Source: an uncultured Clostridia bacterium | Lineage (GTDB): Bacteria; Bacillota; Clostridia; Oscillospirales; Acutalibacteraceae | Assembly (NCBI GenBank): GCA_944384865.1 | Contig: CALWVC010000001.1 | Location: 1 to 27,202 of the forward strand | Direction: 5' to 3' | DNA length: 27,202 nucleotides | Part shown: in pieces, positions 7,792-15,589 of the stretch | Position numbering within the stretch: the stretch's first letter is position 1 | Layout: each line of letters opens with the position of its first letter | Made by a program: the position numbers and the translations under genes | Notes under the pieces: generated by a model | Told to the model about the DNA's origin: nothing | Seen by the model: the letters and a program-made list of their open reading frames with translations, nothing else | Database searches by the model: none

Positions 7792-9074
7792 TGAAAACAA
7801 TTGTGCAAAACCAGGATTTAAATGAACAATGCGCTGTTTATACGCATAAGTCGGGCTTGAAGGTGTATGTGCAGGAGAAGCCCTTATATTCGTCGGCGTA
7901 TGCGATTTTTGGGACTCGATATGGGTCGATCGACACGACCTTTAAAACAGATAAAGACGCAGATTTTATTACGGTTCCGGAGGGAATCGCGCACTATCTG
8001 GAGCATAAGCTGTTTGAAAGCGAAGATGGAGACGCATTTACGCGTTATGCAAAAACCGGTGCGATGGCTAATGCGTTTACTTCTTTTGACCGGACCTGCT
8101 ATCTGTTTTCCTGTTCTTCTCATTTTGAAGAATCGTTCCGGATTTTGCTGGATTTTGTGCAGCATCCGTTTTTTACCGAAGAAACGGTGCAAAAGGAGCA
8201 GGGGATTATCGGTCAGGAAATCAATATGTATGATGATTCGGCGCCCTGGCGGGTATTGTTTAATCTGTTGGGAGCACTGTATCATAAGCACCCGGTAAAA
8301 ATCGATATTGCCGGCACGGTGGAATCTATTGCAAAAATCAATGCGCCGTTATTATACGACTGTTATAATACCTTTTATAATCTGAACAATATGTTTATTT
8401 GCGTGGCGGGCAATGTGCAGGCAGAGCGGGTGTTTGCGCTGGCAGACGAGCTGTTGAAAGACTGTGAGCCGGTCGAGATTATTCGCGCAGATGTAAAGGA
8501 GCCATATGAAATTGTGAAAAATCGGGCGGAGATCTCGTTGCCGGTGGCGGTACCGCTGTTTGCCATCGGTTATAAGGAGGCGTGCGAGCGCCCGCAGAAA
8601 ACGGTATTGCAGCGCGTGTGTACCGAGTTGGTGATGAACATGCTGCTTGGCAACGATACGCCGCTGTATAAAGATTTGTTCGGAAGCGGATTGATCAATG
8701 AAAATTTCGGCGCTGAATATTTTATCGGCCATGGATATGCAAGTATCATTATTGAGGGAGAGTCTAATCAACCTGAACGTGTTTATGAGGCGATCAACCG
8801 GGAAATTGAGCGGCAGCGCAGTCAGGGATTAGACAAAACTGCTTTTGAACGCGCTAAAAAATCGATGTATGGCGGTTATGTCAGCAACTATAACAATGTG
8901 GAAGATACCGTCATGTCGATGGTAAACGCGGCCTTTTTGCAGGAGGGCGTATTTGATCAGTACAACTGCATCAAACAGGTCACCTATGAACAGGTTTGCG
9001 CGCGGTTTGACGAGATCTTTGATGTGAACAACAGCGCGTTATCTGTCGTCTGGGGGAAGCAGGAGGCGCGATGA
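7791..9074 (+). CDS. yfmH: M16-family zinc peptidase YfmH-like (catalytic partner)
   Basis: 427 residues from ATG 7791, which shares its A with the YfmF stop (TAATG) and has AAAGGAGG 7 nt upstream; a longer in-frame ORF reaches back to 7695 but overlaps yfmF. The inverted zinc motif is intact in EGIAHYLEHKLFE, with downstream GQEINMYDDSAPW supplying the third zinc ligand region. GDAFTRYAKTGAMANAFTSFDRTCYLF is the conserved M16 block after the zinc site. The C-terminal half has LVMNMLLGNDTPLYKDLFGSGLINENFG. A probable cytoplasmic metallopeptidase acting with YfmF, tied in Bacillus to EF-P modification. It overlaps lgt by 4 bp. Confidence 0.88.
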   Translation: MKTIVQNQDLNEQCAVYTHKSGLKVYVQEKPLYSSAYAIFGTRYGSIDTTFKTDKDADFITVPEGIAHYLEHKLFESEDGDAFTRYAKTGAMANAFTSFDRTCYLFSCSSHFEESFRILLDFVQHPFFTEETVQKEQGIIGQEINMYDDSAPWRVLFNLLGALYHKHPVKIDIAGTVESIAKINAPLLYDCYNTFYNLNNMFICVAGNVQAERVFALADELLKDCEPVEIIRADVKEPYEIVKNRAEISLPVAVPLFAIGYKEACERPQKTVLQRVCTELVMNMLLGNDTPLYKDLFGSGLINENFGAEYFIGHGYASIIIEGESNQPERVYEAINREIERQRSQGLDKTAFERAKKSMYGGYVSNYNNVEDTVMSMVNAAFLQEGVFDQYNCIKQVTYEQVCARFDEIFDVNNSALSVVWGKQEAR

Positions 9075-10237
9075 TGGAGAATACGATTACAATTTTCGGT
9101 GTTACGGTGACGATTGACCGGGTGGCTTTTACCATTCCGGGCGTTCACTGGGAGATCTACTGGTATGGAATTATTATCACCGTTGGTTTTTTATTGGCCG
9201 TTGCGTATGGTATGAAACGGTGTAAATCTTTTGGAATTCACCCGGATCGGATGCTGGATGTGATTTTGGTAACTGCGCCGGCAGCGATTTTATGCGCGCG
9301 GTTGTATTATGTGTTGTTTGAAGGCATGCAGATTACAGAGTTTTTCAATATTCATAACGGCGGACTGGCGATTTTAGGCGGCGTAATCGGCGCTGCCGTA
9401 GTCGGCGCTGTGATGTGCAAGGTGCGCAAGGTCAATATTCTTTCAGCGCTGGATGCCGCAGCGCTGGGTTTTTTGATCGGGCAGGGCATCGGCCGCTGGG
9501 GCAATTTTGTAAATCAGGAGGCATACGGTACATATACCGGGAGCGACTGGTTTGGCATGACCGGCGGACGTATCTCGCAGGAAATGGGAGACGGGCTGGT
9601 GCATCCCTGCTTTTTATATGAGTCGGTTTGGTGTTTGCTGGGCTTTTTGATTTTGCATCTGATTTCGAAAAAACGCAAATGGAATGGTGAAATCGCGACA
9701 CTGTATCTGATCTGGTATGGTTTTGGACGCTTTTTTATCGAAGGGCTACGTACTGATTCGCTGTATATCGGCAGCAGTAATATCCGGGTTTCTCAACTGC
9801 TGTCGGCGTTGATGGTTATTGCGGGAATTGTACTGTTGCTTATGGGGCTTGTGCGCGATCGAAATAAAAAGATCGATGCGACCTATGTGCCGCTGTTTGA
9901 TGCAGAGCAGGAACAGATTCGGTCGGCGGAACAGCTGGCCGAATTGGAACAGCAGCGAAAGGAACAGCAAAAGGATGGCGTGCCGCCGGAGGCGGTGCAA
10001 CCGGCTGTTCAGCAGGAGGACACAACCACGGAATCGGTGCATCCGGAAGCGCAGCAGGATGCGGATTTAAAGGCGCAGCTACCGGCGGAGCCATCCTGTG
10101 ACGAAGCGGCAGCGGAGGAATCCTCGTCCAGCAGGCAGCAACAGGAACATCAAAAACAAAAACAGGCGGGACAGCCGCAGGATCAGCCGGAAAGGCAGAA
10201 AGGCAAGGAGGAGCAGACAAATGGCGACAATCATTGA
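9071..10237 (+). CDS. lgt: Prolipoprotein diacylglyceryl transferase with Gln/Glu-rich tail
   Basis: Membrane enzyme that transfers diacylglyceryl from phosphatidylglycerol to the lipobox cysteine of prolipoproteins, the first step of lipoprotein maturation (for example of the PotD-like protein in this window). The core of about 275 residues has WEIYWYGIIITVGF, the HNGGLAILGGVIG segment, the Lgt signature GRWGNFVNQEAYG (about 143-155), HPCFLYESVW and YGFGRFFIEGLRTDSL. After the last helix and RNKKIDATYVPLFDAEQEQ it continues with roughly 100 residues of Gln/Glu/Pro/Ala low complexity, much longer than the usual Lgt C-terminus. ATG 9071 or 9074 can both serve; AGGAGG lies just upstream. The 3' end overlaps folD by 17 bp. 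Confidence 0.95.
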   Translation: MMENTITIFGVTVTIDRVAFTIPGVHWEIYWYGIIITVGFLLAVAYGMKRCKSFGIHPDRMLDVILVTAPAAILCARLYYVLFEGMQITEFFNIHNGGLAILGGVIGAAVVGAVMCKVRKVNILSALDAAALGFLIGQGIGRWGNFVNQEAYGTYTGSDWFGMTGGRISQEMGDGLVHPCFLYESVWCLLGFLILHLISKKRKWNGEIATLYLIWYGFGRFFIEGLRTDSLYIGSSNIRVSQLLSALMVIAGIVLLLMGLVRDRNKKIDATYVPLFDAEQEQIRSAEQLAELEQQRKEQQKDGVPPEAVQPAVQQEDTTTESVHPEAQQDADLKAQLPAEPSCDEAAAEESSSSRQQQEHQKQKQAGQPQDQPERQKGKEEQTNGDNH

Positions 10238-11075
10238 TGGAAAACTGGTATCGGCGAAAGTCCGGCAGGAGGTAGCGCAGCAGACGGCTGTGTTAAAAGA
10301 ACGGGGTATTACGCCGGGCCTGGCGGTAATTATTGTAGGTGATGACCCGGCATCCAGAGTTTATGTAAACAACAAAAAAAAGGCCTGCGCTGATGTGGGC
10401 TTTTACTCGGAAGAGTATGCGATGCCGGCAGATACAACAATGGATCAGTTGTTAGAAGTAATTGATACGTTAAACGAAAGATCGGATATTAACGGGATTT
10501 TATGTCAACTTCCGTTGCCAAAACATCTGGATGAAAAAGTGGTGATTGACCGCATCGACAGCACCAAGGATGTGGATGCGTTTAGCCCGGTAAACGTGGG
10601 CAAGATTATGATTGGTGATTATGATTTTCTGCCCTGTACGCCTGCTGGTGTGATGGAGCTGCTGGCGCATTATGGGATCAGCGCCGAAGGAAAGCGCTGC
10701 GTCGTAATCGGCCGTTCCAATATTGTTGGAAAACCGATGGGAATGTTGTTGCTGCATCAAAATGGTACGGTGACCATTTGCCACAGCCGAACCAAAGAGT
10801 TGGCGGAAATCTGCCGATCGGCGGATATTCTGGTAGCGGCGGTCGGTCGGGCAAATTTTGTGACAGCAGATATGATAAAAGACGGCGCGGTAGTGATCGA
10901 CGTTGGAATGAACCGTCTGAATGGAAAATTGTGCGGCGATGTGCAGTTTGATACAGTCAGTCAGAAAGCAAGCTACATTACGCCGGTGCCGGGTGGCGTA
11001 GGGCCGATGACAATTGGAATGTTGATGAAAAATACGTTGAAGGCCGCGAAGCTGCATCACGGAATCGACGGCTGA
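10221..11075 (+). CDS. folD: Methylenetetrahydrofolate dehydrogenase / methenyl-THF cyclohydrolase
   Basis: Bifunctional one-carbon enzyme interconverting 5,10-methylene-THF, 5,10-methenyl-THF and 10-formyl-THF with NADP(H). 284 residues from ATG 10221, a standard FolD length; the start is preceded by AAGGAGG and gives the typical MATIIDGKLVSAKVRQEV. Hallmarks are VGDDPASRVYVNNKKKACADVGF with the catalytic lysine, GILCQLPLPKHLDE, PCTPAGVMELL, the dinucleotide-binding VIGRSNIVGKPMGMLL and the C-terminal TPVPGGVGPMTIGMLMKNTL. Its first 17 bases overlap the end of lgt in another frame, so the two are probably translationally coupled. It shares its last base with the next start (TGATG). Confidence 0.97.
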   Translation: MATIIDGKLVSAKVRQEVAQQTAVLKERGITPGLAVIIVGDDPASRVYVNNKKKACADVGFYSEEYAMPADTTMDQLLEVIDTLNERSDINGILCQLPLPKHLDEKVVIDRIDSTKDVDAFSPVNVGKIMIGDYDFLPCTPAGVMELLAHYGISAEGKRCVVIGRSNIVGKPMGMLLLHQNGTVTICHSRTKELAEICRSADILVAAVGRANFVTADMIKDGAVVIDVGMNRLNGKLCGDVQFDTVSQKASYITPVPGGVGPMTIGMLMKNTLKAAKLHHGIDG

Positions 11076-11911
11076 TGCAAAAAACGTTATACATATCGGA
11101 TCTGGACGGGACGCTGCTGCAACCGGATGCGCAGCTATCGGTTTATACGGTACAGACGATGAATCGTCTGATGGAACAGGGGCTGTGGTTCACTGTAGCG
11201 TCCGCCCGTTCGATTTTATCGGCCAGAGGCATATTAGACGCGCTGAATCTATCGCTTCCCGGCATTTATATGAACGGTGTACTGCTGTGCAACCCGAAAA
11301 CCGAGGCGGTTCTGGATTATGCTGCGTTGTCGCCGGATACCGCCCGGCAGTTGGTAGATGCATTTGAAAGCTGCGGCCGGCCGCCTTTTTTGTTTTCTTT
11401 TGAAGGAGCCCGAGTTCCCGGTGGCTATAGTGGAAAAATTTCGGTGCAGGTTCGGAAACTGCTCAATGCGCAGGATCAGGCTTTTTATCAGGAACGCCGG
11501 AAAAAATATTCCTCCTTTGAAGTGGGCGGTACATATCGTTATCAGCGGCCGATCTATGTCAATGGAGCAGGCGAACAGTCTGTTATGCAAAAAATTTATG
11601 AGAAGGCATCTGCTATCCCGAATGTGCATTGTGAACTTTATCTGGATGTTTATACCGGGCAGTGGATGCTCGAATGTCATTATGCGGCCGGCAGCAAGGC
11701 GGCCAGGGCATTAGAACTCAAGCGGCGACTGGGTGCTGATCGGCTGGTGGCGTTTGGCGATCAGTTAAACGATATTGAAATGTTACAGGCGGCAGATGTA
11801 GCGGTGGCTGTCGGCAACGCCTGTCCGCAGGTGCAGGCTTGCGCCGATGTGGTGATTGGCAGCAATGTGCAGGATGGTGTGGCTAAATATCTGGAGCAGC
11901 AGATTTTATGA
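11075..11911 (+). CDS. HAD superfamily phosphatase, Cof-type (IIB)
   Basis: 278 residues. HAD motif I is DLDGTLL (residues 8-14), motif II ASARS, and motif IV GDQLNDIEMLQAADVAVAVGNACPQVQACADVVI near the C-terminus; the large cap inserted between motifs II and III identifies the Cof/IIB class. These are soluble phosphatases for sugar phosphates, nucleotides or cofactors such as FMN and PLP; the substrate cannot be predicted. It is the last gene of the yfmF-yfmH-lgt-folD unit and overlaps the folD stop by one base. Confidence 0.9.
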   Translation: MQKTLYISDLDGTLLQPDAQLSVYTVQTMNRLMEQGLWFTVASARSILSARGILDALNLSLPGIYMNGVLLCNPKTEAVLDYAALSPDTARQLVDAFESCGRPPFLFSFEGARVPGGYSGKISVQVRKLLNAQDQAFYQERRKKYSSFEVGGTYRYQRPIYVNGAGEQSVMQKIYEKASAIPNVHCELYLDVYTGQWMLECHYAAGSKAARALELKRRLGADRLVAFGDQLNDIEMLQAADVAVAVGNACPQVQACADVVIGSNVQDGVAKYLEQQIL

Positions 11912-11960
11912 GATATATGGATCGAGCCTTGCCTGCGTAAATTTTCAGATTTGCAAAACC

Positions 11961-12001
11961 AAAGAGCGTGCGATCCATCGGTGGTGGAACGCACGCTCTT
12001 T
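11961..12001 (+). terminator. Hairpin after the HAD gene, probable terminator
   Basis: Perfect 12-bp inverted repeat AAAGAGCGTGCG (11961-11972) / CGCACGCTCTTT (11990-12001) with a 17-nt loop; the T-run is short (TTTGT). An upstream ATGGATCG (11917-11924) is complementary to CGATCCAT in the loop region (11971-11978), so an alternative fold exists. The rest of 12002-12160 is AT-rich with nothing I recognise. Confidence 0.65.
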
Positions 12002-12162
12002 GTATAGAGGGCTCATAAGACAGGATTCGGCAACCTGCTTACTCGTAAGCATGAATTAAAATATAAAAGCTGTTACCAATTGTTTTTAGAATATTAAATG
12101 ATTCTTTTCAAATTTTATGTTTTTAGTATACTGCAAGGTTTTCAAAAAATATATTGAAAAAA

Positions 12163-12193
12163 TTGCCGAAAAGTAGTATTATGTTGCTATAAT
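12163..12193 (+). promoter_or_regulatory. Probable promoter of the AraC-type regulator
   Basis: Extended -10 TGC-TATAAT (12185-12193) with a weak TTGCCG -35 (12163-12168) at 19 bp. The predicted start near 12200 gives a leader of roughly 70 nt. Confidence 0.55.
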
Positions 12194-12271
12194 AGTGCGG
12201 CTGGATGGATCGTATATTGTTTTAGGATTTGCGTGGAAATTTACTGTGTTTGGTCATAGATGGAGAGAAGG

Positions 12272-13177
12272 ATGATTGTTTTTATGGAGCGTATAAATAA
12301 GTGTTTTCATTTTTTCGAAGATGATCCTTTAGAGGATTTTAATACTTCTAAGCGGGTTTTGTGTACGCCGAGCCAGTTTGCACGTCAGAATCTGGCTTAT
12401 GTGCAGGAGATTGGGATGCTGCAATGCGCGAAAGCCCATCGTAACGCCCGATCGTTTTTGGATTCTTTTTTATTTTTTGTTGTGCGTTCCGGAAAGGGAA
12501 CGCTTTGCTACAACGGTCGGGTATATCATATCTCTGCAGGCGATGCAGCGTTTATCGACTGTCACAATGCCTATTACCATGAAAGCGATTCGTCACAGTT
12601 GTGGGAACTGGCATGGGTGCACTTTAACGGCGCGCATATTCGGCAGTATTATGAAGAATTTCAAAGATGTTTTTCCGCGCCCATATTGCATTTGCACAAT
12701 ACCCAGGTGTTTGTTACTCGTCTGCAGGAGATGTTGCAGACCGCGGCACAGAATGATTTCGACGGCGAACTGGCCTGTTCCTATCAGTTGTATGCACTTT
12801 TGGCCGATGTTTTTTTGTGCCGCCGGGAAAAGATGTTGCAGAAAAATTTTTCTCATGGTAAAATAGAGGAAGTCAAAAATTACATCGACCAGTGGTTTGG
12901 AGAGGATATTACGCTGGATATGCTGTCGGAAAAGTTCTTTATCAGCAAGTATCATTTGGAACGGACTTTCAAAAGCCGGTATGGTACGACAATCGGCGCT
13001 TATGTTATTCAGCGGCGGATCACCCGTGCCAAAGAATTGCTGCGTTTCAGCAGTCTGCGGATCAGCGAGATTGCCGAGATATGCGGCGTTGCGGATAGCA
13101 GTTATTTTAATAAGCTGTTTAAAAAATCAGAAGGGATCACAGCCAGGACGTATCGGGATATGTGGCGTGAGAAATAG
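12272..13177 (+). CDS. AraC-family transcriptional regulator
   Basis: 301 residues from ATG 12272 (starts at 12260 and 12284 are also possible; GGAGA at 12262-12266 favours 12272). The N-terminal part carries a cupin-type effector domain (FFVVRSGKGTLCYNGRVYHISAGDAAFIDC, then WELAWVHFNG), as in AraC regulators that sense small molecules, often sugars. The C-terminal 100 residues hold the two helix-turn-helix motifs: ITLDMLSEKFFISKYHLERTFKSRYGTTIGAYVIQRRITRAKELL and RISEIAEICGVADSSYFNKLFKKSEGITARTYR. Monocistronic by layout, with its own promoter and a 526-bp gap to potA. It is the only DNA-binding regulator in the window, so local control of the pot operon is possible but unproven. Confidence 0.9.
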   Translation: MIVFMERINKCFHFFEDDPLEDFNTSKRVLCTPSQFARQNLAYVQEIGMLQCAKAHRNARSFLDSFLFFVVRSGKGTLCYNGRVYHISAGDAAFIDCHNAYYHESDSSQLWELAWVHFNGAHIRQYYEEFQRCFSAPILHLHNTQVFVTRLQEMLQTAAQNDFDGELACSYQLYALLADVFLCRREKMLQKNFSHGKIEEVKNYIDQWFGEDITLDMLSEKFFISKYHLERTFKSRYGTTIGAYVIQRRITRAKELLRFSSLRISEIAEICGVADSSYFNKLFKKSEGITARTYRDMWREK

Positions 13178-13393
13178 TGAAGGATGCGATCATATACAGC
13201 GGCCCCGGATTGTAATGCGTTGGGTTGTTGCGGCGATATACCGTTGTTATTAAAATGGAAAAATACCGCGGATTACAATGTGATAGGGATGTTGTGCGAC
13301 CTTCAAAAAACAGAAAATAACAGTGAAAATCAGCTTTAAAGTAAGATTTTATAGAGGTTTTTGTTAATTACACTGAAAATGGTGAAAAAAACC
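13178..13393. other. Gap between the AraC gene and the pot promoter
   Basis: No convincing gene or terminator is seen. ATTGTAAT (about 13209-13216) and ATTACAAT (about 13273-13280) form an 8-bp inverted repeat 56 bases apart, which may be chance. The sequence becomes AT-rich toward the pot promoter. Confidence 0.4.
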
Positions 13394-13422
13394 TTGACAT
13401 TCCGTCTGTTTGGACGTATAGT
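13394..13422 (+). promoter_or_regulatory. Strong sigma-A promoter of the pot operon
   Basis: Consensus TTGACA (13394-13399) and TATAGT (13417-13422) at the ideal 17-bp spacing. The start would be near 13430, giving an unusually long leader of about 270 nt before potA. Confidence 0.85.
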
Positions 13423-13429
13423 AGTTGTG

Positions 13430-13703
13430 CACGATTTTTGCATCTGTGCTAACGCCTTTATTCAAAAAAACTGAATAAACTTTCAAATATTCAGCGTAGA
13501 TGTTGAATATTTTCACAACACGCAGTTCTTAACAGGAACCGTGAAAGGGCGGCGATGCCTTTTCTGTGAAACCGTATGCTGCAGTCGGAACAGTTCCGAT
13601 TTGTAAAAAACTCTTTGCGGGGGCTGCGGTTAGCGTGGGGTGGGTTCGCGCAGAGCTGTTTCATCGGCTATACGCGGTCTTTTGCCGCAAAGGGGGATGC
13701 AAA
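13430..13703 (+). promoter_or_regulatory. Long structured leader of the pot operon, class unknown
   Basis: Several stems are visible: TTATTCA/TGAATAA (13458-13464/13472-13478), ATATTCA/TGAATAT (13487-13493/13504-13510, followed by TTT), GAAAGGGC/GCCTTTTC (13543-13550/13557-13564) and TCGGAA/TTCCGA (13585-13590/13594-13599). A long-range CTTTGCGG/CCGCAAAG pair (13613-13620/13685-13692) overlaps the start of the potA Shine-Dalgarno AGGGGG (13691-13696). I could not match it to a riboswitch class I know. The TATTCA/TGAATA repeats could alternatively be a protein operator. Function in regulation is inferred from length, structure and position. Confidence 0.5.
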
Positions 13704-14786
13704 ATGGAAAATGAAGAACTTATCAGTCTGAAGAACATCGTTGTAGAGTTCGATGGCGAGCGGATCATTGACAACCTGAATCTGACGATTAAAGATCGGG
13801 AATTTGTCACGCTGCTTGGGCCATCGGGCTGCGGGAAAACCACCACACTGCGGATTATTGCAGGGTTTGTGGAACCGCAGGCGGGCGATGTTCTTTTTGA
13901 ATGCAAAAAAATCAATGGGGTGCCGCCGTATAAACGGCCGGTGAATACCATCTTTCAGCGATATGCGCTGTTTCCGCATCTGAATGTGTATGATAATATA
14001 GCGTTCGGGCTGCGGGTGCATAAGGTGCCGAATACTGAAATTCGTCAACGGGTAAGCGAGATGCTGAGTCTGGTGAATTTACAGGGATTTGAGAAACGTA
14101 ATGTTTCCAAATTGTCCGGCGGGCAGCAGCAGCGGGTGGCGATTGCCCGGGCGGTGATCAACCGGCCGAAGGTATTGCTGCTGGACGAACCGCTGGCGGC
14201 GTTGGATCTGAAACTGCGGCAGAGCATGCAGCTGGAACTGAAAAATATCCAGAAAAGTCTGGGGATTACTTTTGTTTATGTGACCCACGATCAGGAAGAA
14301 GCGTTGTCAATGTCGGATACCATCGTGGTGATGAACAATGGTAAGATTCAGCAGATCGGCTCGCCGATCGATATTTATAACGAACCGCAAAATGCTTTTG
14401 TTGCAGATTTTATCGGAGAGTCCAATATTATAGACGGTGTGATGCTGTCGGATTATCATGTGCGGTTTGCCGGCATGGATTTTGACTGTGTGGACAAAGG
14501 CTTTGCGCCGGAAGAACCGGTGGATGTAGTGATTCGGCCGGAGGATATCAAGATTGTAGAGCCTGAAAAAGGTCAATTGGTTTTTACGGTAGAAAGCTGT
14601 ATTTTCAAGGGCGTTCACTATGAAATGATAATGGACTGCGACGGAATTAAGTGGATGGTGCATTCCACCAAGTTTGAACAGGTTGGCGACCGGGTGGGAA
14701 TGCTGATTTATCCCGACGATATCCATATCATGAAAAAGTCTGATGTGCCGGTGTATACTGACGGTGGAGAGGGGGATCGTCGTTGA
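13704..14786 (+). CDS. potA: Spermidine/putrescine ABC transporter ATP-binding protein
   Basis: ATPase of the polyamine importer, 360 residues from ATG 13704, which has AGGGGG 7 nt upstream. An in-frame GTG at 13566 would add 46 residues unlike any PotA and is not used. Motifs: Walker A GPSGCGKTT, Q-loop IFQRYALFPHLNVYDN (the usual Ser after FQ is Arg here), signature LSGGQQQRVAIARA, Walker B LLLDEPLAALDLKLR, switch VTHDQEEALSMSD, then PIDIYNEPQNAFVADFIGESN and a C-terminal TOBE-type domain. It is the first of four genes that each overlap the next by 4 bp. The family also contains related transporters, so polyamine specificity rests on the four-gene set and the PotD-like binding protein. Confidence 0.93.
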   Translation: MENEELISLKNIVVEFDGERIIDNLNLTIKDREFVTLLGPSGCGKTTTLRIIAGFVEPQAGDVLFECKKINGVPPYKRPVNTIFQRYALFPHLNVYDNIAFGLRVHKVPNTEIRQRVSEMLSLVNLQGFEKRNVSKLSGGQQQRVAIARAVINRPKVLLLDEPLAALDLKLRQSMQLELKNIQKSLGITFVYVTHDQEEALSMSDTIVVMNNGKIQQIGSPIDIYNEPQNAFVADFIGESNIIDGVMLSDYHVRFAGMDFDCVDKGFAPEEPVDVVIRPEDIKIVEPEKGQLVFTVESCIFKGVHYEMIMDCDGIKWMVHSTKFEQVGDRVGMLIYPDDIHIMKKSDVPVYTDGGEGDRR

Positions 14787-15589
14787 AAAAACGGGCGGCT
14801 CTTCCTTATATCGTCTGGATGCTGGTGTTTACGATTGTGCCGATGATTATGGTGGTATATTTTGCATTTACCACCAAAGAAGGCGCTTTTACGTTGGAAA
14901 ATCTGATACAGGTCAAAGAATATGCCGGAACCTTTTGGGAATCTATCGAGTTGGGAGCGGTATCCACGCTGATCTGTTTGCTGTTCGGTTATCCGATGGC
15001 GGCGATCATGGCCCGCTCAAAGGCGCATGTGCAGCGGACATTGGTGTTGCTGTGTATGATGCCGATGTGGATGAATTTTTTGCTGCGGACCTATGCGTGG
15101 ATGACGATTTTGGAGAATAACGGGTTATTCAATAGTTTTTTACAGCTGATCGGACTGCCGAAGCTCCAGATGATTAACACCTCCGGCGCCATTGTCTTGG
15201 GGATGGTTTATAATTTTCTGCCGTTTATGATTATTCCGATTTACACGGTGATGGTTAAACTGGATACCCGCCTGGTGGAGGCAGCCCAGGACCTGGGCTG
15301 CAATTGGCTCGGCGTGTTCCGGCGTGTGATTCTTCCGCTGTCTGTTCCGGGGATCATTTCGGGCATCACGATGGTGTTTGTGCCTGCGGCGTCTACGTTT
15401 ATTATTTCCAAGCTGCTGGGCGGCGGGACAATGCTGATTGGCGATATCATTGAATTGCAGATTACCGGCGGCGCCAATAACCTGAATCTGGGGGCGGCGA
15501 TGTCGCTGGTGCTGATGATCATCGTGTTGATTACAATGATGGTGATGAATGTGTTCGGCGATCGGGAAAGCGAGGTGGCGCTGGTATGA
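14783..15589 (+). CDS. potB: Spermidine/putrescine ABC transporter permease PotB
   Basis: 268 residues with about six transmembrane helices; one of two permease subunits. The start is TTG 14783, overlapping the potA stop (TTGA) with GAGAGGGGGA in front; no ATG fits the N-terminus MKKRAALPYIVWMLVFTIVPM. The EAA loop that contacts PotA is EAAQDLGCNWLGVFRRVILPLSVPGIISG. MMPMWMNFLLRTYAWMTILENNGLFN is highly characteristic of PotB. The rare start codon may lower output relative to potA or force coupling. Confidence 0.93.
   Translation: MKKRAALPYIVWMLVFTIVPMIMVVYFAFTTKEGAFTLENLIQVKEYAGTFWESIELGAVSTLICLLFGYPMAAIMARSKAHVQRTLVLLCMMPMWMNFLLRTYAWMTILENNGLFNSFLQLIGLPKLQMINTSGAIVLGMVYNFLPFMIIPIYTVMVKLDTRLVEAAQDLGCNWLGVFRRVILPLSVPGIISGITMVFVPAASTFIISKLLGGGTMLIGDIIELQITGGANNLNLGAAMSLVLMIIVLITMMVMNVFGDRESEVALV

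Noticed and set aside
10098..10220. 41-residue Arg/Lys-rich extension of FolD
   Set aside because: It is the lgt Q/E-rich tail read in another frame; FolD starts at ATG 10221 after AAGGAGG.
13209..13280. ATTGTAAT/ATTACAAT inverted repeat after the AraC gene
   Set aside because: Only 8 bp with a 56-base gap and no T-run; too weak to call a terminator or operator.
13566..13703. 46-residue N-terminal extension of PotA from an in-frame GTG
   Set aside because: ATG 13704 has a good Shine-Dalgarno and gives the standard PotA N-terminus; the extension matches nothing and lies in a structured leader.
13430..13703. Known riboswitch classes (TPP, guanidine-I/ykkC type, THF) in the pot leader
   Set aside because: None of their conserved core segments could be found by eye, so no class was assigned.
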